This document shows, in pieces, positions 1 through 11,622 of a stretch of DNA of 64,000 bases (positions are counted from its first letter, which is position 1; every line of letters starts with the position of its first letter). The position numbers and the translations under genes were made by a program. This stretch comes from Motilibacter deserti (GTDB lineage: Bacteria; Actinomycetota; Actinomycetes; Motilibacterales; Motilibacteraceae). The stretch spans positions 55,876-119,875 of the forward strand of contig NZ_JAANNP010000005.1 of NCBI RefSeq assembly GCF_011250635.1, written 5' to 3'. The notes under the pieces are model-generated. The model was not told where the DNA came from and made no database searches. It was given only the letters and a program-made list of their open reading frames with translations.

Positions 1-1395
1 CGGGCCGGGAACGGCCGTTCGGGCAACGGCGGCGCGGCGAAGGGCAAGGGCAGGCCCGGTGGCGGTCGGCCGACGCGGCCGGGCCCCGGCCGGGGCGGCT
101 CCGGGGCTGGGCCGGCGTCCGGGGCGCCGGCGCAGGACGCCGCCCCCGCCTCGTCGGATGCAGGTCAGGCGGGAAAGGCTGCCGCTGCGGCAGTGGGCGC
201 GGGATCCGCCGTCGTGACGGACGGCGGGAAGGCCGCGGGCCGCACCCCGGCCAACGGGGACGCCACCTCGGCCGGAAGCAGGCCCGCCGAGGCCGAGTCT
301 GCGGAGCACGAGCGCGTGGAGGAGGCTGCCGCGGGCGAGCCGGTCGAGGGCACGGCAGCGGAGGAATCTGCCGCGGACGAGCCGGTCGAGAGCATCGCCG
401 CGGAGAAGACGGCTTTAGGAAACCAGGCCGCGGACGAGCTGCCCGGAAACCAGGGCGCGGACGACGAGCCCGCGCAGGACGAGCCCGCGAAGGGCGAGCC
501 CGCGAAGGGCGAGCCCGCGAAGAACGGAGCCTCGGCCGAGCCGACTGCGGACGCGCGGCCGCAGCCGCCTTCCGCGCCCTCTGCGCCGGGCACTTCGCAG
601 GAGACAGGCCCGCAGCCTGCACCGGACGTGCCTGCCGTCCCCGGAGCCGCCGGCGCGACACCGGCAGGCCGGCTCAGCGCGTTGCGGCCGCTGCTGGGCA
701 CGAACCGCCGCCAGATCGCCATCGCGGCCCTGCTCGCCCTGGTCGGGTTCGCCGGGGCGGTGCAGGCGCGCACAACCCATGACGCCGGGCTGACCGGGCT
801 GCGCCAGGCCGACCTCGTCCGGATCCTCGACGACGTCGACGAGCGCGCCGCGCGGCTGCGGGCGGAGGAGCGCGAGCTCGAGGAGTCGTACGAGCAGCTG
901 GCCAGCGGCTCGGGCGGCTCGGGCGCGGCGATCGAGGACGCGCAGCGCCGGGCCGACGTGCTCGGGATCCTCGCGGGGACCCTGCCCGCCCAGGGCCCGG
1001 GCATCGAGCTGCGGATCCCCGACCCCGGAGGGGCCGTGCCCGCCAGCCAGCTCCTCGACGCGGTGCAGGAGCTGCGTGACGCCGGAGCCGAGGCGATGCA
1101 GCTGGGCGACGTGCGCGTCGTGGCGAGCACGGCCTTCCTCGATGCCTCCGACGACTCGGGCCCCGCCGTCTCGGTGGACGGCGTACGGGTGGAGCCGCCG
1201 TACCAGCTGCGGGCGATCGGTGACCCGGACGCCCTGGAGTCCGCCCTCGGGATCCCCGGCGGTGTCCTGGAGTCGCTGCAGGCCGCCGGGTTGCGGCCCG
1301 ACGTGGCCCGCCGGTCCAGCCTGGAGATCGACGCGTTGCACGCCGAGAAGGACGCGCAATACGCTCGCCCGGCCGCCGACGAGTCGGGCGGGTGA
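1..1395 (+). CDS. DUF881 family membrane-anchored protein (5' end outside window)
   Basis: The reading frame is open from base 1, so the gene begins upstream; a GTG at 193 is only an internal candidate. Order in the visible part: a long low-complexity Pro/Ala/Glu/Gly-rich region presumed cytoplasmic (including three copies of a 15-bp repeat at 481-525 encoding EPAKG units), one transmembrane segment near 718-780, a coiled-coil (REELEE-type heptads near 830-900), then the DUF881 domain (GPGIELRI and QLLDAVQELRDAGAEAMQL-type segments). DUF881 genes commonly sit just upstream of gcvH and the FHA/MerR genes in actinomycetes and are linked to the division region, but the biochemical role is unknown. 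The family is secure; the function is not assigned. Confidence 0.85.
   Translation, partial: RAGNGRSGNGGAAKGKGRPGGGRPTRPGPGRGGSGAGPASGAPAQDAAPASSDAGQAGKAAAAAVGAGSAVVTDGGKAAGRTPANGDATSAGSRPAEAESAEHERVEEAAAGEPVEGTAAEESAADEPVESIAAEKTALGNQAADELPGNQGADDEPAQDEPAKGEPAKGEPAKNGASAEPTADARPQPPSAPSAPGTSQETGPQPAPDVPAVPGAAGATPAGRLSALRPLLGTNRRQIAIAALLALVGFAGAVQARTTHDAGLTGLRQADLVRILDDVDERAARLRAEERELEESYEQLASGSGGSGAAIEDAQRRADVLGILAGTLPAQGPGIELRIPDPGGAVPASQLLDAVQELRDAGAEAMQLGDVRVVASTAFLDASDDSGPAVSVDGVRVEPPYQLRAIGDPDALESALGIPGGVLESLQAAGLRPDVARRSSLEIDALHAEKDAQYARPAADESGG
481..525 (+). repeat. three tandem 15-bp units inside the DUF881 gene
   Basis: The unit GAGCCCGCGAAGGGC occurs three times head to tail (third copy ends AAC), encoding EPAKG-type repeats in the disordered N-terminal region. 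Seen directly; in-frame and likely prone to copy-number change. Confidence 0.8.
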
Positions 1396-1623
1396 CCCGG
1401 ATCAAAGATCGTCGGGGACGGCGAAAGGCTCCCGACGGACACGGGCAGGCTCCGGGCGGCGGCACCGAGGAGGGCTCCGGAAGGGCGCACACGCAGCTCC
1501 GTACGGGCGACCCACGGGTCCCGCACACCCGGCCGGCACGAGTGCGGCGCCTGACCGGCACAATCCCACCGCACAGACGAGGCGGCGCCCCAGCCGCCGC
1601 GACGCGACGACGAGAGGCGTGAC

Positions 1624-2001
1624 GTGCTGCCGCAGGAGCTCCGCTACACCCCCCAGCACGAGTGGGTCCGCGACGGTGGGACCGTCCGCGTGGGCATCAC
1701 CGACTTCGCCCAGGATGCGCTCGGCGACGTCGTCTTCGTCACGCTGCCCGAGGTGGGGGCGCAGGTGCAGGCCGGCGAGCCGTGCGGCGAGGTCGAGTCG
1801 ACCAAGAGCGTCAGCGACGTCTACTCGCCGGTGACCGGCACCGTCACGGCGCGCAACGAGGCGCTCGAGGCGACGCCCGAGCTCATCAACTCCGACCCGT
1901 ACGGCGACGGCTGGATGTTCGAGGTCGAGGCGGCCGACGCGGGCCAGCTGGACGGCCTGCTCGACGCCGACGCGTACGCGGCGCAGACCGGCGCCTCCTG
2001 A
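1624..2001 (+). CDS. gcvH: glycine cleavage system H protein
   Basis: A 125-residue lipoyl carrier protein of normal family length. It shuttles the aminomethyl group between the P, T and L proteins of the glycine cleavage complex in the cytoplasm. The lipoylation motif is [14 protein letters not shown] with Lys61 as the predicted lipoyl-lysine, and the N-terminus (YTPQHEWV) is typical. The GTG start follows GAGAGG by about 7 nt. gcvP lies 3 kb downstream behind a glycine riboswitch; gcvH itself shows no riboswitch. The 228-bp gap before it holds no gene I can support. Confidence 0.95.
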   Translation: MLPQELRYTPQHEWVRDGGTVRVGITDFAQDALGDVVFVTLPEVGAQVQAGEPCGEVESTKSVSDVYSPVTGTVTARNEALEATPELINSDPYGDGWMFEVEAADAGQLDGLLDADAYAAQTGAS

Positions 2002-2112
2002 GCCGAGCGGCCGGGCGGGACGGCCCGTCCCGGTGACGCCTGCGCGACTCCGTCCGGACGGCGCAGATTTGTCCATGCCGCGGCGGGGCAGACCCTCACC
2101 CTCGACCTTCGG

Positions 2113-2141
2113 TTGACGGTCGGTGCCGCCAGCCTTAGGTT
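2113..2141 (+). promoter_or_regulatory. sigma-A-type promoter for the FHA gene
   Basis: TTGACG (2113-2118), a 17-nt spacer and TAGGTT (2136-2141) form a good housekeeping promoter. It would give a leader of about 50 nt that contains the FHA gene's GAGGAGG ribosome binding site. Confidence 0.7.
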
Positions 2142-2198
2142 GCGGCACTACGGTGGAGACTCGCTCACGACGAGGCCCACATCGAGGAGGCCCCACGC

Positions 2199-2732
2199 AT
2201 GCCGGTCTGCACGAACTGCGGACACGCGAACCCGGACGACGCGCGCTTCTGCAGCAACTGCGGGAGCTCGCTGCGCGCCGCAGGCGGCCCGGGTGGAACA
2301 GACATCACCTCGACCATGTCCATCTCCGGGCTGACGGTCGAGCCCGGCCCGGACACCGACACCGGGACGGAGCTGCCCGCGGTCTCGGCCGCCGACCTCG
2401 CCGCGGTCGAGGCGCTGCCCCCGGGGTCGGCGCTGCTCGTGGTGCGCCGCGGGCCGAACGCGGGCAGCCGGTTCCTGCTCGACGAGGACGTGACGACCGC
2501 GGGGCGCCACCCCCAGAGCGACATCTTCCTCGACGACGTGACCGTGTCGCGCCGGCATGCGGAGTTCGTCCGGTCCGGGCAGGGCTTCGCGGTGCGGGAC
2601 GTCGGCAGCCTCAACGGCACCTACGTCAACCGCGAGCGGATCGACGAGGTCGTGCTCAGCGACGGCGACGAGGTCCAGGTCGGCAAGTACCGCATGGTGT
2701 TCCTGCCCAGCGGTGGAGGAGCCGTGGCGTGA
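2199..2732 (+). CDS. zinc-ribbon + FHA domain protein (GarA/OdhI-like)
   Basis: 177 residues. Residues 4-25 form a CxxC...CxxC zinc ribbon (CTNCG...CSNCG). A Ser/Thr-rich stretch follows near 36-45 (DITSTMSI), resembling the phosphorylated TT motif of GarA. The FHA domain occupies about residues 85-170, with the phosphopeptide-binding residues visible in GRHPQSD, SRRHAEF and GSLNGTYVN. GarA/OdhI proteins are PknB/PknG substrates that tune 2-oxoglutarate and glutamate metabolism; whether this one does so is inference. The GAGGAGG ribosome binding site and ATG are clear. Its stop overlaps the next gene's GTG start, implying coupling. Confidence 0.88.
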   Translation: MPVCTNCGHANPDDARFCSNCGSSLRAAGGPGGTDITSTMSISGLTVEPGPDTDTGTELPAVSAADLAAVEALPPGSALLVVRRGPNAGSRFLLDEDVTTAGRHPQSDIFLDDVTVSRRHAEFVRSGQGFAVRDVGSLNGTYVNRERIDEVVLSDGDEVQVGKYRMVFLPSGGGAVA

Positions 2733-3475
2733 GACCGCTGCCCGCACATCTCGCGCAGACGCGCGGAGCAGCGACCATGAGCATCGGCGAGGTCCTGGCG
2801 GCGCTGCGCCAGGAGTTCTCCGACGTCACCATCTCCAAGATCCGGTTCCTCGAGGCGGAGGGGCTGGTCGAGCCGCAGCGGACGGCCTCGGGCTACCGCA
2901 AGTTCGCGCAGGAGGACGTGGAGCGGCTGCGCTACGTCCTGCGCGCCCAGCGCGACCGCTATCTCCCGCTGCGCGTCATCAAGGAGCACCTGGACGCGAT
3001 CGACCGCGGTCTGGAGCCGCCGGCCGACCTCGACGGCCCGCCGCGCGCGCCGCGCCCGGTGCCGGACGCCGGCGGCTTCCCCGGGCCGGAGTCGTTCCGC
3101 CGCGACGGCGCGGGGCTGCGGCTGGCCCGGGGCGAGCTCTGCGAGGCGGCGGGGATCGAGGACCAGCTGCTCCGCGAGATCGAGGGCTACGGCCTCGTGG
3201 CCACCACGTCAGAGGGCTATTTCGACGGGGACGCCCTCCTCGTCGCCCAGACGGTCGGGGAGCTCGCCCGGTTCGGGGTGGAGCCCCGACACCTGCGCCC
3301 GTTCAAGACGGCGGCCGACCGCGAGGCCGGGCTCGTCGAGCAGGTGACCCGGCCGCTGCTGAGCCAGCGCAGCCCGGAGGCGCAGGCCCGGGCCGAGGAG
3401 GCCACCCGGGAGCTCGGCGCGCTCTCGGTCCGACTGCACGCGCTGTTGGTGAAGGCGGCCCTGCACCGGGGATAG
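2729..3475 (+). CDS. ftsR: MerR-family regulator, FtsR/Rv1828 type
   Basis: Winged-helix MerR regulator with the characteristic core TISKIRFLEAEGLVEP...GYRKF near residues 30-60 and a C-terminal dimerisation region (GVEPRHLRPFKTAADREAGL). Homologues include Corynebacterium FtsR, an activator of ftsZ, and M. tuberculosis Rv1828. I chose GTG 2729 because GGAGGA (2715-2720) lies 8 nt upstream, it overlaps the FHA stop (GTGA), and Rv1828 also carries a short N-terminal extension; ATG 2777 is the alternative. Cotranscribed with the FHA gene. Confidence 0.87.
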   Translation: MRPLPAHLAQTRGAATMSIGEVLAALRQEFSDVTISKIRFLEAEGLVEPQRTASGYRKFAQEDVERLRYVLRAQRDRYLPLRVIKEHLDAIDRGLEPPADLDGPPRAPRPVPDAGGFPGPESFRRDGAGLRLARGELCEAAGIEDQLLREIEGYGLVATTSEGYFDGDALLVAQTVGELARFGVEPRHLRPFKTAADREAGLVEQVTRPLLSQRSPEAQARAEEATRELGALSVRLHALLVKAALHRG

Positions 3476-3548
3476 GAGTGCGGGACGGCGCTCGACAGGC
3501 CGCTCGACAAGGACCGTCTCGGGGGCCGCGCGGCCCGTCGGTGAGAGG

Positions 3549-3554
3549 TAGGGT
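3549..3554 (+). promoter_or_regulatory. -10 element (TAGGGT), probable leaderless start
   Basis: TAGGGT ends 6 nt before the GTG of the bifunctional nuclease gene, so transcription would begin at or next to the start codon. There is no ribosome binding site. Confidence 0.55.
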
Positions 3555-3560
3555 TGCGGA

Positions 3561-4049
3561 GTGCGCCAGCTCGACGTCGTCGGCGTCCGGGTAGAAATGC
3601 CCTCGAACCAGCCCATCGTCCTGTTGAAGGAAGCAGGCGGTGAGCGCTACCTGCCTATCTGGATCGGGGCGGTGGAGGCCACGGCCATCGCGTTCGCCCA
3701 GCAGGGGGTCGTGCCGGCCCGGCCGCTGACCCACGACCTGCTCCGCGACGTGCTCGGCGCGGTCGGCCGGGAGCTCGAGCAGGTCCGCATCACCGGCCTG
3801 CGTGACGGTGTGTTCTATGCCGAGCTCCGCCTCTCCGGCGGCGTGGAGGTCAGCAGCCGGCCGTCCGACGCGATCGCGCTGGCCCTGCGCACGGCGAGCC
3901 CGATCTTCTGCGCGGACGCCGTCCTCGACGAGGCCGCGATCGCGATCCCGGACGAGCAGGAGGACGAGGTCGAGAAGTTCCGCGAGTTCCTCGACTCCAT
4001 CTCCCCGGAGGACTTCGAGGCCGGCGGAGCCCCGGGCTCGCCCACCTGA
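3561..4049 (+). CDS. bifunctional nuclease family protein (DUF151)
   Basis: 162 residues covering the whole DUF151 fold. Hallmarks are the N-terminal VGVRVEMPSNQPIVLLKE, YLPIWIGAVEATAIAFA and SSRPSDAIALALR segments. Plant members have combined RNase/DNase activity; the bacterial role is unclear. The acidic C-terminus ends FREFLDSISPEDF, as in other actinomycete members. Located between two MerR genes, as in the Rv1828-Rv1829-Rv1830 arrangement of mycobacteria. GTG start, probably leaderless. Confidence 0.9.
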   Translation: MRQLDVVGVRVEMPSNQPIVLLKEAGGERYLPIWIGAVEATAIAFAQQGVVPARPLTHDLLRDVLGAVGRELEQVRITGLRDGVFYAELRLSGGVEVSSRPSDAIALALRTASPIFCADAVLDEAAIAIPDEQEDEVEKFREFLDSISPEDFEAGGAPGSPT

Positions 4050-4118
4050 TCCCTGCCGGCCCGCTGACGTCCACGACGTCGGTCGTCAAGACCGGCCGCG
4101 ACACGCCCGGGGAGCTCG

Positions 4119-4148
4119 TTGACCCCGGAGTTCGGACCCCCGTACCGT
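4119..4148 (+). promoter_or_regulatory. promoter upstream of the second MerR gene
   Basis: TTGACC (4119-4124), an 18-nt spacer, and TACCGT (4143-4148) fit a sigma-A promoter and would give a leader of about 105 nt before ATG 4259. Confidence 0.5.
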
Positions 4149-4258
4149 GCGGAGGGAAACGCCGTCGCTGTAGTTCCACCGGTGAGAGCAGCCCAGGTCC
4201 AACCCGGGATGTGCCGGTCCCCTGACTAGCGACCCACGACGGCTGGACGGAGGACGGC

Positions 4259-4873
4259 ATGGCCGGGAGCGGCTCGGACGGTGGCGCCACCGCGAGCGGT
4301 GCGGCCGGGAACGTCCCCGGCAGCCTGCCGCGGGCCACGCAGGAGATGCTCTTCCCCGACCAGCTGCCGACGCTGCCGGAGGACGTGGGCTACCGCGGGC
4401 CGACCGCGTGCGCCGCAGCCGGCATCACCTACCGCCAGCTGGACTACTGGGCGCGCACCGGGCTCGTCGAGCCGAGCGTGCGCTCCGCGGCCGGGTCCGG
4501 CTCCCAGCGGCTCTACTCCTTCCGCGACATCCTCGTGCTCAAGGTCGTCAAGCGGCTGTTGGACACGGGCGTCTCGCTGCAGAACATCCGCGCCGCCGTC
4601 CACCACCTGCGCGACCGCGGTGTCGAGGACCTGGCGCAGATCACGCTCATGAGCGACGGGGCGAGCGTCTACGAGTGCACGTCCGCCGACGAGGTCGTCG
4701 ACCTGGTCCAGGGCGGGCAGGGCGTCTTCGGCATCGCCGTCGGCCGGGTCTGGCGCGAGGTCGAGGGCTCCCTCGCCGAGCTGCCGGCCGTGCGCCCGGA
4801 CGCCGAGGACGGCACGGCGGCCGCCGACGCGACCGACGAGCTGGCGAAGCGGCGCGCGCGGCGCATCGGCTGA
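4259..4873 (+). CDS. MerR-family regulator (Rv1830 type)
   Basis: 204 residues: a disordered Gly/Ala-rich start, then the MerR helix-turn-helix (YRQLDYWARTGLVEP...GSQRLYSFRDILVLKVVKRLLD, about residues 57-105). The C-terminal part includes DLAQITLMSDGASVYEC and a GVFGIAVGRVWREVEG segment. This is the second MerR of the actinomycete gcvH-gcvP block; the mycobacterial homologue is Rv1830. DNA targets cannot be read from the sequence. It sits directly upstream of the riboswitch-controlled gcvP but with its own promoter. Confidence 0.88.
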   Translation: MAGSGSDGGATASGAAGNVPGSLPRATQEMLFPDQLPTLPEDVGYRGPTACAAAGITYRQLDYWARTGLVEPSVRSAAGSGSQRLYSFRDILVLKVVKRLLDTGVSLQNIRAAVHHLRDRGVEDLAQITLMSDGASVYECTSADEVVDLVQGGQGVFGIAVGRVWREVEGSLAELPAVRPDAEDGTAAADATDELAKRRARRIG

Positions 4874-4899
4874 CGCGCGCCTGCGCCGGCTCGCTCGGC

Positions 4900-4905
4900 T
4901 AGGGT
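4900..4905 (+). promoter_or_regulatory. -10 element of the glycine-riboswitch transcript
   Basis: TAGGGT at 4900-4905 is followed directly by the first aptamer strand, so the RNA would start near 4912. No good -35 is visible. Confidence 0.45.
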
Positions 4906-4911
4906 GGAGGC

Positions 4912-5165
4912 GTCGACGACCCCGGACGGGAGAGTCGGCGCCGCAGCCAGCGGTGCCGCGCCGAAGGAGCAATCCTCCCCACGAACCTCTCAGGCCCACG
5001 GACCGTTCGGGAAAGACGCCTCTGGAAAGCAGGCGATGGCTCCTCGTACGCGCGGTGCGGCGCGTACGGCCCCGGGGCGATCGGCTCGCCGACGGTGAAA
5101 GCCGGCCCTCGTTCCCGGGCCGGTGAAGCTCTCAGGCCCACGGACAGAGGGGGAGGCCCTGCCCC
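4912..5165 (+). ncRNA. tandem glycine riboswitch (gcvT element), two aptamers
   Basis: Two copies of the glycine aptamer core are readable. Aptamer 1 (about 4920-5035) has GGGAGAGTC, CGCCGAAGGAGCAA, CCTCTCAGGC and CTGGAAAG. Aptamer 2 (about 5070-5160) has CGGTGAAAGCC, GGTGAAGCTCTCAGGC and ACGGACAGAGGGGGAG. This order and spacing are those of the known tandem glycine riboswitch. In this class glycine binding generally turns on downstream gcv genes. It leads straight into gcvP, with the GGGAGG ribosome binding site about 10 nt past the second aptamer, so control of translation or of RNA accessibility is plausible. Confidence 0.93.
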
Positions 5166-5184
5166 GTCGTGCCCGGGAGGCCTC

Positions 5185-8097
<2,913 letters not shown>

Positions 8098-8108
8098 CGG
8101 GAGCGGCG

Positions 8109-8140
8109 GGTCGACCGCGCGGGGCGCTGGGCGGTCGACC
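8109..8140 (+). terminator. hairpin after gcvP
   Basis: GGTCGACCG (8109-8117) pairs perfectly with CGGTCGACC (8132-8140) across a 14-nt loop, 12 nt past the gcvP stop. No U-tract, as usual in such GC-rich genomes. Confidence 0.45.
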
Positions 8141-8224
8141 GGCTGACCCGGCGGGAAAGCCCCGCCTCTGCACGAGCGCGATGCGGCCTGGGCCGCGGGA
8201 CCGGCGCGGACGCCGGCCCGTGGC

Positions 8225-8419
8225 TCAGGCCGCGTTGCTCACGGCGCGGTGCGGGGCGACGGCCCGCCCGTTGGGCAGCAGGTGCCCGGTGTCGTCGAAG
8301 ATGACGACTCCGTTGCACAGCAGGAACCACCCCTGTTCAGGGTGGCCGGACACGATGGCAGCAGCCTCGTGGTCCAACGCGTCCGCCGCCGGACAGGCGG
8401 GGACATGGGTGCACTTCAT
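8225..8419 (-). CDS. DUF5999 family small protein
   Basis: 64 residues. The family signature is visible: CxHxPxCP...D.EAA at the N-terminus, then HPEQGWFLLCNGVVIFDDTG and LLPNG with PHRA near the end. These small Cys/His-bearing proteins are common in Streptomyces and relatives; their function is unknown. GGGAGG lies 7 nt before ATG 8419. Monocistronic, facing away from the rsbQ cassette. Confidence 0.88.
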   Translation of the reverse strand: MKCTHVPACPAADALDHEAAAIVSGHPEQGWFLLCNGVVIFDDTGHLLPNGRAVAPHRAVSNAA

Positions 8420-8825
8420 CGCACGCCTCCCTTCTTGGCTCGTGCCGAGCCACTCCAGAGTGCTCCTCGGCTGTGTGCTGCGCCACCTTCAACACGCCTG
8501 GCGTTTCCCGGCTTCCTTTCACCCAGGAGACGTGACCCACATCGCCGGATACGCCCGATCGGCCTAGCCCGTCCCGCGCCAGCGGGCTACGCCGGAGGGG
8601 GCTCAGCCGACCGGGGGCCAGGACGTGCGTCGACCTCGCATCCCAGGGCCGCACCCTGGCGGCCGCGTGCATGCCGGTGCTGGCGAGCCTGCGCCGCCTC
8701 GAGCCTGCGCCGCCTCCAGCCAGGGCCGCCGGAGGAGGCTGTCGCGGCAAGTCGTCGAGGTCGTCCGTCGGCCGGCGGGGACCGGCGCCGACCGAAGGGG
8801 CGCGAGCCCTGTCTCACCGGGCCGC
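8420..8825. other. intergenic region without a supported gene
   Basis: About 400 bp between the divergent DUF5999 and rsbQ-like genes. Long overlapping open frames here are GC-bias artefacts with no start signals or recognisable families. Apart from the ribosome binding site of the DUF5999 gene I see nothing specific. Confidence 0.6.
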
Positions 8826-8832
8826 TGCGTCC

Positions 8833-8838
8833 TAGTCT
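8833..8838 (+). promoter_or_regulatory. -10 element (TAGTCT) of the rsbQ-rsbP-STAS cassette
   Basis: TAGTCT ends 7 nt before GTG 8846 and there is no ribosome binding site, so a leaderless transcript is likely. Confidence 0.55.
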
Positions 8839-8845
8839 GTGCCTC

Positions 8846-9685
8846 GTGGACGTCGTGAGCAGGAACAACGTCGTCGTACGCGGCGCGAGCGACGCGCCTC
8901 CCCTCGTGTTCGCGCACGGGTTCGGCTGCGACCAGGGCATGTGGCGCTACGTCGCTCCCGCCTTCGAGGCGACCCATCGCGTGGTGCTCTTCGACCACGT
9001 CGGCGCGGGCCGGTCGGACCTCGCGGCGTACGACCCCTCCCGCCACGGCAGCCTCGAGGGCTACGCCCGCGACGTCCTGGAGATCCTCGACGCCCTGGCC
9101 CTGGGCGAGGTGACGTTCGTGGGCCACTCGGTGAGCGCCACGATCGGGCTGCTCGCCGCCGCCGAGCGCCCGGACCTGTTCGCGCGCCTCGTCCTGGTCG
9201 GGCCGAGCCCGCGCTACGTCGACGACGTGGGCTACCGCGGAGGGTTCGCCCGCGAGGAGATCGACGAGCTGCTGGAGACCATGGACGGCAACTACCTCGG
9301 CTGGTCTGCGCAGATCGCGCCGGCCATCATGGGCGTGCCCGAGCGGCCGGAGCTCGGCCGCGAGCTCGCCGACAGCTTCTGCCGCAGCGACCCGAGCATC
9401 GCGCGGGCGTTCGCACGCGTCACGTTCCTGTCCGACAACCGCGCCGACCTGGCCCGCGTGCGCACGCCCGCGCTCGTGGTCCAGTGCCGCGAGGACGTCA
9501 TCGCCCCGCCCGAGGTGGGGGCGTACGTCCATGCGTCCCTGCCCGGCAGCGAGCTGACCGTGCTGGATGCGACCGGGCACTGCCCCAACCTCAGCGCGCC
9601 GGGCCAGCTCGTCGCGGCGATCCGCGACTACCTGCGGCCGCGCTCCGACGTCAGCGCCGCACCACGGGTGGGCGCCACGCGGTGA
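8846..9685 (+). CDS. rsbQ: RsbQ-like alpha/beta hydrolase
   Basis: 279 residues, collinear with Bacillus RsbQ: SRNNV..., FAHGFGCDQGMW, RVVLFDHVGAGRSDLAAYD, GHSVSATIG, VQCREDVIAP and GHCPNLS. The predicted triad is Ser95, Asp217 and His245, an offset of about two from the triad numbering I recall for B. subtilis RsbQ. RsbQ works with the phosphatase RsbP in energy-stress activation of sigma-B, and a partner phosphatase is encoded directly downstream with a GTGA overlap. The same family includes strigolactone/karrikin receptors, so sensing by turnover of a small ligand is a reasonable inference. Start chosen by homology and the -10 position. Confidence 0.9.
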   Translation: MDVVSRNNVVVRGASDAPPLVFAHGFGCDQGMWRYVAPAFEATHRVVLFDHVGAGRSDLAAYDPSRHGSLEGYARDVLEILDALALGEVTFVGHSVSATIGLLAAAERPDLFARLVLVGPSPRYVDDVGYRGGFAREEIDELLETMDGNYLGWSAQIAPAIMGVPERPELGRELADSFCRSDPSIARAFARVTFLSDNRADLARVRTPALVVQCREDVIAPPEVGAYVHASLPGSELTVLDATGHCPNLSAPGQLVAAIRDYLRPRSDVSAAPRVGATR

Positions 9686-11622
9686 ACGCGTCGACGCCGT
9701 GGGACGACGCCCCGTGCGGCCTGCTGACGATGCGACTCGACGGGACCGTCGTCGCTGCCAACGCCACCCTGCTCGCGTGGGTGGGGCGTACCCGCGAGGA
9801 GGTCGTCGGGCGGGCGCGGCTCGCAGAGCTGCTCACGGTCGGGGGACGGATCTACTGGGAGACCCACCTCGCCCCGCTCCTCATCGTCGAGCGTCGGCTC
9901 GACGAGGTCGCGGTCGAGCTGCGCGCGGCCGGCTCCCGGCTCCCCGTCCTGCTGAGCGCGTCGGCCACTGCCGCCCGCCGTGACGGGCCGGCCGCGGCCG
10001 AGGATGCCGACGGCGCGCTCGTGCAGGTGGCTCTGACGCCGTCGTCGGAGCGGTCGCGCTATGAGCGGGAGCTGCTCGCCGCCCGGCGCGTGGCCGAGCA
10101 GTCGGCTGCGCACGTGCGGGCGCTGCAGGAGGTGACCGCCGCCCTGTCACGCGCCGTGGGGGTCGAGGCGGTGGCCGGGGCCCTGCTCTCCGCCGTGCTC
10201 GCGACGTTGCGAGCTCCCGCGGGGACCGTGTGGGTCGCCGAGGCGGGGGCAACGCTCGTGCAGCGCGCCAGCGCCGGTGAGGCGGGCGGCGCCGCGCCGG
10301 CGCCCAGCGCGCAGGAGCTGGCCGCGGCGGGCGAGCCGTGCCTCGACGGCGCCCGAGTCGTGGTCCCGCTGCACGGCCGCGACGCCCTGCGCGGCGTGCT
10401 CTCGCTCGTCCGGCCGAAGGGGCCCACCGCGCCGGCGCTCGACCGGGACGTTCTCGTGGCCGTGGGCCGTCAAGCCGGCCTCGCCCTGGACCGCGCGCAG
10501 CTCTACGAGCAGCAGGCGGGCGTCGCCCACGAGCTGCAACGCGCGCTCCTGGTCGGCGAGCCGCCGGAGGACCCGCGCTACGAGGTCGCCGCCGCGTACC
10601 AGCCGGGGGTGGAGGCTCTGGAGGTCGGCGGCGACTGGAGTGACGTCTTCCTCGCCCGCACCGGCGTGCTGGCCGTCGTCGTCGGCGACGTGGTCGGGCG
10701 CGGGCTCGGGGCCGCCGGGGCCATGGGGCAGCTACGCAGCGCCGTGCGTGCCCTGGCCGGGACGGGCGCGCCGCCTGCCCGCTTGCTCACGCTGCTCGAC
10801 GGGTTCGTCGCTCAGATCCCGGCGGCCTCGATGGCGACCCTGGCGTACGCCGAGCTGGATCTCGCGACGGGACTGCTGAGCTACGCGTGCGCTGGGCACC
10901 CGCCGCCGCTGCTGCTGCCACCGCAGGCGCCCGGGCTGCTGCTCTGGGAGGGCCGCTCCACCCCGCTCGGCGCGTTCGTGGGACGCGCGCCGAGGACCCA
11001 GGCGCGGGCCTGGATCAAGCCCGGCGCCAGGCTGCTGTTCTACACCGACGGCCTCGTGGAGCGGCGCAGACAACCGCTCGACGACGGCTTGCTGCGGCTG
11101 CGGGAGGCGGCCGATCGGGTGCGGGACGTCCCGGGTGCCGACGCCGTCGGCACGATCATCGGCACGCTGCTCGCCGACGCGGAGGCCCGGGACGACGTCT
11201 GCATGCTGTTGCTCACCTGGCTCGGGCCGACCCTGGCCGAGGAGCTGCCGGCCGATCTGCGCCGCCTGCCCGGGCTGCGGCGGTCGCTGGGGGAGTGGCT
11301 GGCGGCGCAGGGCGTGCCGACCCCGGTCTGCGGAGACGTCGTCCTCGCGGCGTCCGAGGCGGTGGCCAACGCCGTGGAGCACGGCTGCGCCGGAGGCCCC
11401 GGGTTGGTCCGGGTCTCTGCGGGCATCGAGCGGCACGCGGACCGGCCGCAGGTCGTCGTCACCGTGAGCGACGACGGACGTTGGCGCGAGGCGGGCGCCG
11501 CGGTTCCCGAGCGGGGGCGTGGGCTGCGCATCATGCGAGGGCTGATGGACGACGTGCAGGTCATGGCCGGGGAGGGCACCACCGTCGTGCTGCGCCGCGC
11601 GCTGGGAGGGGCGGTGCCATGA
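9682..11622 (+). CDS. rsbP: RsbP-like phosphatase: PAS - GAF-like - PP2C (SpoIIE) - HATPase
   Basis: 646 residues. A PAS domain (about 8-110, including LLAWVGRTREEVVGRARLAELL) is followed by a helical linker, a GAF-like region (about 155-280), then a PP2C/SpoIIE phosphatase with EVGGDWSDVF (Asp318, Asp321), VGDVVGRG (Asp335) and RDDVCMLLL (Asp504/505). The C-terminal 130 residues are an RsbW-like GHKL ATPase: N-box EAVANAVEHG (Asn563), SDDGR and RGRGLRIM. Bacillus RsbP has only PAS plus phosphatase, so the fused kinase-type domain is extra. The GTG start overlaps the rsbQ stop, and the stop overlaps the ATG of the STAS gene, so the three are coupled. Confidence 0.9.
   Translation: MNASTPWDDAPCGLLTMRLDGTVVAANATLLAWVGRTREEVVGRARLAELLTVGGRIYWETHLAPLLIVERRLDEVAVELRAAGSRLPVLLSASATAARRDGPAAAEDADGALVQVALTPSSERSRYERELLAARRVAEQSAAHVRALQEVTAALSRAVGVEAVAGALLSAVLATLRAPAGTVWVAEAGATLVQRASAGEAGGAAPAPSAQELAAAGEPCLDGARVVVPLHGRDALRGVLSLVRPKGPTAPALDRDVLVAVGRQAGLALDRAQLYEQQAGVAHELQRALLVGEPPEDPRYEVAAAYQPGVEALEVGGDWSDVFLARTGVLAVVVGDVVGRGLGAAGAMGQLRSAVRALAGTGAPPARLLTLLDGFVAQIPAASMATLAYAELDLATGLLSYACAGHPPPLLLPPQAPGLLLWEGRSTPLGAFVGRAPRTQARAWIKPGARLLFYTDGLVERRRQPLDDGLLRLREAADRVRDVPGADAVGTIIGTLLADAEARDDVCMLLLTWLGPTLAEELPADLRRLPGLRRSLGEWLAAQGVPTPVCGDVVLAASEAVANAVEHGCAGGPGLVRVSAGIERHADRPQVVVTVSDDGRWREAGAAVPERGRGLRIMRGLMDDVQVMAGEGTTVVLRRALGGAVP

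Noticed and set aside
165-1574. Long minus-strand open frames opposite the DUF881 gene
   Set aside because: Shadows of a GC-rich coding strand; no ribosome binding site, Arg/Ala/Pro-biased products and no family match.
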